Origin: Halichondria panicea
Lineage: Eukaryota; Porifera; Demospongiae; Suberitida; Halichondriidae
Direction of reading: 5' to 3'
Assembly (NCBI RefSeq): GCF_963675165.1
Contig: NC_087389.1
Coordinates: 3,780,830 to 3,844,829, forward strand
Length of the DNA stretch: 64,000 bases
A program made the translations under genes and the position numbers. Shown here piece after piece: positions 59,309 through 64,000 of this stretch (the stretch's first letter is position 1; each line of letters opens with the position of its first letter). The notes under the pieces are model-generated. The model saw only the letters and a program-made list of their open reading frames with translations. It searched no databases and was not told where the DNA came from.

Positions 59309-61259
59309 GTCAAGGCCACGTGTAGCTATAGCTAGCTGCCAACATGCAAGTTCAAGCTTCTTAGCTTTTGCTCGACAAAGAAGCTTTAACATCAAAATCT
59401 GCCACTATTTAAACCAAGATATTGTTGTATAAAGGCTATCCATGCTGTAAACGCAGTACTGTGGCATCCAGGTGAGTAGAAAAGCCCATCACAAACAAAC
59501 AAACAAACAGACCAACGGACTACTATACCCGTGGCCGCCCACGCACGCCTCGGGTAATAACCTGAGGTGAGTATTAGAAATCCAGAAAAAAGGGGGGATT
59601 TCCCCCTTTGCTACGCCACTGTGTTGAATACATATAGATTTCAGCAAGCTATTCATTAGTACAACTGTTGATAAAGTATACATGTACAGTAGCCCCTCGT
59701 TAATCCGGTCGCTCTTGGGACTATGCAGTTTGGCCGCGTAAGCAAGGTGGCCAGAATTCAGAAAGTGGATAATTATATGCGTATAAAGTCTATTAAAAAA
59801 TCTGGTTTATATAGGGCGATCAAAACTGACTAGTTTACGGGAATAGTGAGGTGACAACCTTTCAAGGCGAGTTTTGTGCAGTAGTGATCTAGCTAGCAAT
59901 TGGTGCCAAACAAAACGGTTGGTATATCGTATCGAGGTGACCGTTCATAGGGGCGGATTAGCGAGAATCTACTATACTCACATTTGAGAGGAACTGAAGC
60001 AGGTTCAGTTGGAACTCTCTGCCATCATCCAGACTCAAGCTCCTCCATCGATACCTAGAGAAGAGATACGGACGTATCAGTAATTAGAATATCAAGCTTA
60101 AATTAGATGGTACGAAAAACTTCGGTATCATGTTCAACTGCTAATTAGAGTTGATGCAGTCTTTTGACAATAGAGCTGCCCGCTATTTTGTATCTTGCTT
60201 AGATAGTGGTGACAACAGTTGGACTATACGAATGTAGAAGGTCTCTCTCTACTCATTGAGCATCCATCAACTCTCACTTTGTACAATATGAACACTCACT
60301 TAACAAAATGCTCCATGAGTTGCAATCCAAAGTGCCTGATGACAGGGACGTGCTCCTCGGACAGAATGAAGCCACACCTCAAACAGTACGGACTCTCATC
60401 TTTGAACTGCTCCACTTTCTATAAAAACAAGAAATTAAAATTGACAGCTAAATGTATTTCAGTAATTCAGCAAAAGTGATACGCAAACAGGGACTTCGAA
60501 CAAACAGTAGAAATCAACAGAAATCAAGCATGAAATCCGATATCTTTCATGAAATCACAAAATCTCAAATGAAATCGTAACAGGACTAGGCAACCATGCC
60601 TTTTTTTTTTAAAGGGGGTCTCCAGTGTAGGTGAAGATTACACCCTTTCTTCGAACCGCACTCATTGTCTCTATTGAGATGATTTTTGTGAAGAGATTGT
60701 CTCCTATCAGTGTGCAGTGAGCAGCTCTGAACGTTGAACGCGAACAATTAGCTAGAATCAGATGTCATTGTTCAATTACCACATCCCTAAAACGTCATGC
60801 TAACATTTACTAGGAGATTACTAGTAAGCTTACAACACTTTCATCATGACTTGTGCTAGTCATGTTACTTTGTGCACAATATTTGTGTAGAGCTATTGGT
60901 AGTTCGGCACTCTTCCGTTCTTATTCTTATTATATAGATCTACTCTTTCTCCTAGTATTAAGCTAGATCATAGCCCTGGTTCCAGGCTAGATCTAGATCA
61001 GGGTCCATAGGCAATCTATCTAGATTAGGTCTTGGAAGTACAAAACCTACCTGACTACACTCTGCTCTCTCTGCCTGAATGGACGAGGGGTCCATGATCT
61101 TGTTGACACAGGATATGAGGTCTCGACACAGCAGCAACAAGGCATCCTGCTTCTCATGCTCAGAGGACCATTGGACAGCCATCTTCAACCTCGTGGTCTT
61201 GCAGCATTCAGCCCCTCCCACTTCCTAATTTTCAAACATTCGCACTCTGTGGCATGCAC

Positions 61260-61317
61260 TAGCCTCGATTCCAGGCCGATTAAAATACGTATTTTAATCG
61301 GCCTTGAATCGAGGCTA
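61260..61317. mobile_element. 58-bp palindromic MITE, unit 3 copy
   Basis: Orthologous to 25197-25254, flanked by GGCATGCAC on both sides. Confidence 0.85.
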
Positions 61318-61764
61318 GGCATGCACTCACTGTCTAGATTTATAATAATATTGATACATAAAATTTGCATACTTTAGTATAATAATACATGCACACTGTT
61401 TTAATTGATGAGCCTATTATTAACAGTGAATTATGTCCCTCATTCCAAACAGCACCTACCCCATCATACTACAACCTTCTTCGTTCTATACACCAGCCAT
61501 CCTACCCTATGGTGTAAACCAAAATGGTTCCTGAGATATCGTCCAATGATGGCTGAACAATCCAGTGTAAGACATGCATGCACGTACCCCACTGTTAGAA
61601 GGTGACAAAAACACTGTTTTATATGATTGTTGCTTTATAAAAAGTAAATCGCATGTCCGTTATGTCAACGCACAGGGTGAATGCTCTCCGAGCATCTTGT
61701 TTCGAGAATAATTGTACGATGTACATGCAGTGTATCCAGACTATTACCACAAATTATTGATAAG

Positions 61765-61922
61765 TACCGTATATATAGCGGGTTATTTTCGTATGGTGGA
61801 TTTTTTGTATTTCGTAATTAATTATTTTACTGCAATAGGTTCAACGCCCTGCACTATCCTGAGCTGTACGAATACTTAAAATACGAATGGGTAGCTCATA
61901 CAAAAATTACCCCTATACGGTA
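61765..61922. mobile_element. MITE with TACCGTAT ends, unit 4 copy
   Basis: Orthologous to 193-349. Confidence 0.7.
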
Positions 61923-62142
61923 CTTGTACTTAGTGCTGCTGATCATATGATCTCCAGCCAATCAGCTTGTATATAGTCACCTGACCATAACTTAATAATG
62001 CACGCTATGAAGTAACAATTAAAATAAATGTAGCCATAGAAAACGGGGTTCTATGAATATCTAATGTATCGTGATACTATTGTTACATTAATTGCTCATG
62101 ATCACTATCGATAAACATGCAGTGATTTAGATGCTGTAGAAT

Positions 62143-63897
62143 TCAATCCACAAAGTTAGACAATGATGCAAATCTGTTCTGAGTAGGGATCGAATATTGT
62201 AATCGAACAGCATGGGCTTGGCGAACAGGTTCGACTGGTGCATCCGGGAGAAGCTCTTTCGTTATTGCATTGTACATAATCCTCCCTTCTTCGTCAAGCA
62301 TTGAGTAGAGAGGATCGGGTAAGTTCACGAAAAATCTTTGAAATACTGTTGCAGAGAACATACGACCCAGGCTTGTGTAGGTAAAAGGGCAGCCGAGGAT
62401 CTGGTTGAAAGTATTGGCAAGGTGAAGCATGCATTCCCATTGAGCTAAGTAGTGGATCCGATCAAGAGCCTTCATTTGGTTACGGCAATCCTTAATTTCA
62501 TCACTGCCTTTACAGAGACACTTTTGAAGGCAGAGAATTAGAGCCAAAATGAAAGCCTTGAATCGATGGTCCACACTTGAGTGAATAGCCATCAACCAAC
62601 ACCGGCTTGCAACTACTGCTAATTTCAGATCTTCAGAGACATTCTCCAATTCCGCTGAAATTTGCTTGCACTGAAATACACGTAAAACGATGTCTCTTTG
62701 TTTTATTTTGGGCATATCAGGAATATTCAACAAATTGTGTGATCCAAGAATCTCTAAATGCTTCTCATTGAGCGAGGAGGAAACGTTGCGTTCTTCTAAT
62801 TTACACAGCGATTTTTGCCTGACCCTCACAATAATTTCAGGGATACTGCCACTTTCATAGCAACTAATGAGAGCACCAATAGCATACAGAAGGACCGAAT
62901 TGGTCACTTTCCAAGCAGACTCTCTCTTCATATCTTCAACAACTAGTAGATAATTCCAGATTTTGCTCCCCTTCAGAATATGGCCTACCAAGAAATGCAT
63001 TACATTGCGCGAAAACTCTCCTCTTTTGAAACGAGATACAATCCACTGAGGGACTGATGTACTAAATGCTGAGTGTTGAGACAGGTCTTCAAATGAATGA
63101 GGGACAACTTCATAAAACTTACGATCACTAGCGAGTTCTCCTTGATAATCATCAATGTTTAAAGAGGAGTTATTAAGCTTTTCAACTATTAACTCTACTT
63201 TAGCCTCCTGATCAATTCCTAGCTCAGGTAGTGCATGGCGACCGTGAAAGTCGTTGCCAAGACAGTATGGTAAGAAAAGGCGAATTTGAGGGTGGCTAAA
63301 GCTGCATGTTCGATCAAATTTCTGATAGTGAAAATACTGCACCTCTGTTTTAAGGTCTTGTAAATTGTGCGGTATGAGAATCAGTCCGTGGTTTATGTTA
63401 AAAATGAAGAAATCCGAGTCCAAACCTAAGACGGGACAGCCAAGATGATTTGCAAGTGACACCACATCTCGATCAGCTTCACCATCGGCAACAAAGAACC
63501 TAGCCCCAATGGTTTTACGAACAGCATCGACAAACACAACTTTTGCCAGATTAGGAACAATCATCTTGTTCTTTTTAAGCTGTTCAATCTGAGATTTGGC
63601 CCTACTCAACATCCTAAGTCGCTGTAAAACTCGATCATCACTAGTTGCTGCCTTTTCATTTTCATAATCAATACCATCGACTACCACATAGGCCTCGATT
63701 CCGATAGATTTTAGCATTGTAAAGAAATCTAGAACCTTCTCATAAAACTCACAATAATCACCCCATCCAATTCCACAAAACAGTTGATAGGACAAGCTAA
63801 ATCCATCAATGACAATCCTACTGGAAACTTTTTTCAGGGTTACAAACTCGAAGTGCCCCTTCTCGTTCATGTAGGTGGTTAAGGTCCGAATTCCCAT
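62143..63897 (-). CDS. Asteroid-like (ASTE1-type) PIN/XPG-fold nuclease, paralog A4, intact
   Basis: 584 residues, single exon, start at MGIRTL. It lacks the AT insertion of A2 and A3 and is closest to A1 (about 16 residue differences, among them E to K near residue 111 and S to G after the NDFH motif). All metal ligands are present: D31, D74, E140, D142, D160, D162, D216. Its 3' flank lacks the 41-bp foldback element of unit 1. With A1 it is one of two complete A genes, at the two ends of the visible array, while the two inner copies are broken. Confidence 0.87.
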   Translation of the reverse strand: MGIRTLTTYMNEKGHFEFVTLKKVSSRIVIDGFSLSYQLFCGIGWGDYCEFYEKVLDFFTMLKSIGIEAYVVVDGIDYENEKAATSDDRVLQRLRMLSRAKSQIEQLKKNKMIVPNLAKVVFVDAVRKTIGARFFVADGEADRDVVSLANHLGCPVLGLDSDFFIFNINHGLILIPHNLQDLKTEVQYFHYQKFDRTCSFSHPQIRLFLPYCLGNDFHGRHALPELGIDQEAKVELIVEKLNNSSLNIDDYQGELASDRKFYEVVPHSFEDLSQHSAFSTSVPQWIVSRFKRGEFSRNVMHFLVGHILKGSKIWNYLLVVEDMKRESAWKVTNSVLLYAIGALISCYESGSIPEIIVRVRQKSLCKLEERNVSSSLNEKHLEILGSHNLLNIPDMPKIKQRDIVLRVFQCKQISAELENVSEDLKLAVVASRCWLMAIHSSVDHRFKAFILALILCLQKCLCKGSDEIKDCRNQMKALDRIHYLAQWECMLHLANTFNQILGCPFTYTSLGRMFSATVFQRFFVNLPDPLYSMLDEEGRIMYNAITKELLPDAPVEPVRQAHAVRLQYSIPTQNRFASLSNFVD

Positions 63898-64000
63898 GAT
63901 CAACAATCGATACAGCAATTAAGTTCACAAAAACTTCCTGTCAGTGAATGATCTTGGCCACACACACTACTTGAACACAGTCAGTTTTTGTATAGCTATA

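Larger units (their letters stand above)
54362..61221 (-). pseudogene. XPO5: Exportin-5 N-terminal fragment, copy 3 (12 exons)
   Basis: Exons at 61051-61221, 60300-60418, 59982-60054, 57939-58076, 57337-57495, 57016-57201, 56844-56935, 56454-56556, 55956-56039, 55609-55734, 54613-54703 and 54362-54484. Borders and phases match copy 2 and the frame is open. This is the most diverged of the three copies in introns 7-10 (several deletions, for example near 55840), yet coding changes are few: H to N in FTKHDSQ-type exon 9, and K to M near the start of exon 1. Exon 12 reads FRGKMVKIL, where copy 2 has FCGKMVKIL. As in the others there is no in-frame start codon and nothing after exon 12. Confidence 0.8.
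43697..61618. repeat. Array unit 3 (17922 bp)
   Basis: Third unit: A3 (same frameshift as A2, -), D3 pseudogene (with a further deletion, -), B3 (intact, +), exportin-5 fragment 3 (-). The A3 translation is identical to A2 in both open segments. The right part of the unit resembles unit 1 in places, for example the three-copy 19-bp tandem repeat at 53718, which is single-copy in unit 2. The units have therefore exchanged segments. Confidence 0.9.
61619..64000. repeat. Array unit 4, left end only
   Basis: Start of a fourth unit: A 3' flank with its TACCGTA element, intact A4, and the first 100 bp of the A 5' flank. It is cut by the window end. Confidence 0.85.

Noticed and set aside
1-64000. 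Bacterial or phage defence locus
   Set aside because: Spliced exportin-5 exons, MITEs and absence of operon structure show animal nuclear DNA.

Overview
This is eukaryotic, metazoan-type DNA: AT-rich, with spliced exons bearing GT/AG borders, many short inverted-repeat transposons, and proteins that resemble animal families. I recognise two families. One is Asteroid (ASTE1-like), the FEN1/XPG PIN-fold nucleases. The other is exportin-5 (XPO5). Gene style and the many short elements with TACCGTA-type ends suggest a demosponge such as Amphimedon, but this is recollection and not proof.

The window is a tandem segmental array. Position 1 aligns with 25554, 43697 and 61619, giving units of about 25.6, 18.1 and 17.9 kb plus the start of a fourth. 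Each unit runs: an intronless minus-strand Asteroid gene A; a decayed minus-strand Asteroid pseudogene D; an intronless plus-strand Asteroid gene B; a repeat-rich stretch; and the first 12 exons (about 490 codons) of an exportin-5 gene on the minus strand. Window start and end both fall inside a unit, so the array probably continues on both sides.

Unit 1 (1-25553) has intact A1 (669-2423) and a B1 broken by a 5-bp duplication (12295-14033). Its D pseudogene is split by a 5.5-kb segment carrying a third intact paralog, gene C (6731-8464), and a decayed exportin-5 exon 1. Unit 2 (25554-43696) and unit 3 (43697-61618) have A2 and A3 broken by the same 2-bp insertion, and intact B2 and B3. Unit 4 (61619-64000) has intact A4. 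Five Asteroid-like proteins are therefore complete (A1, A4, B2, B3, C). All five keep the seven acidic residues expected for two-metal nuclease chemistry.

The exportin-5 copies stop after exon 12 and have no in-frame ATG at exon 1, so they look like duplicated gene fragments; copy 1 has also lost most of exon 12. The exons still read cleanly in all three copies, so duplication was recent or the exons are used. No biochemical link between the Asteroid genes and exportin-5 can be shown from sequence; they are linked by being duplicated together. Transposon insertions present or absent between units, an inversion inside one foldback element, a gene-conversion-like patch in B3 and copy-number changes of short tandem repeats record the history of the array.
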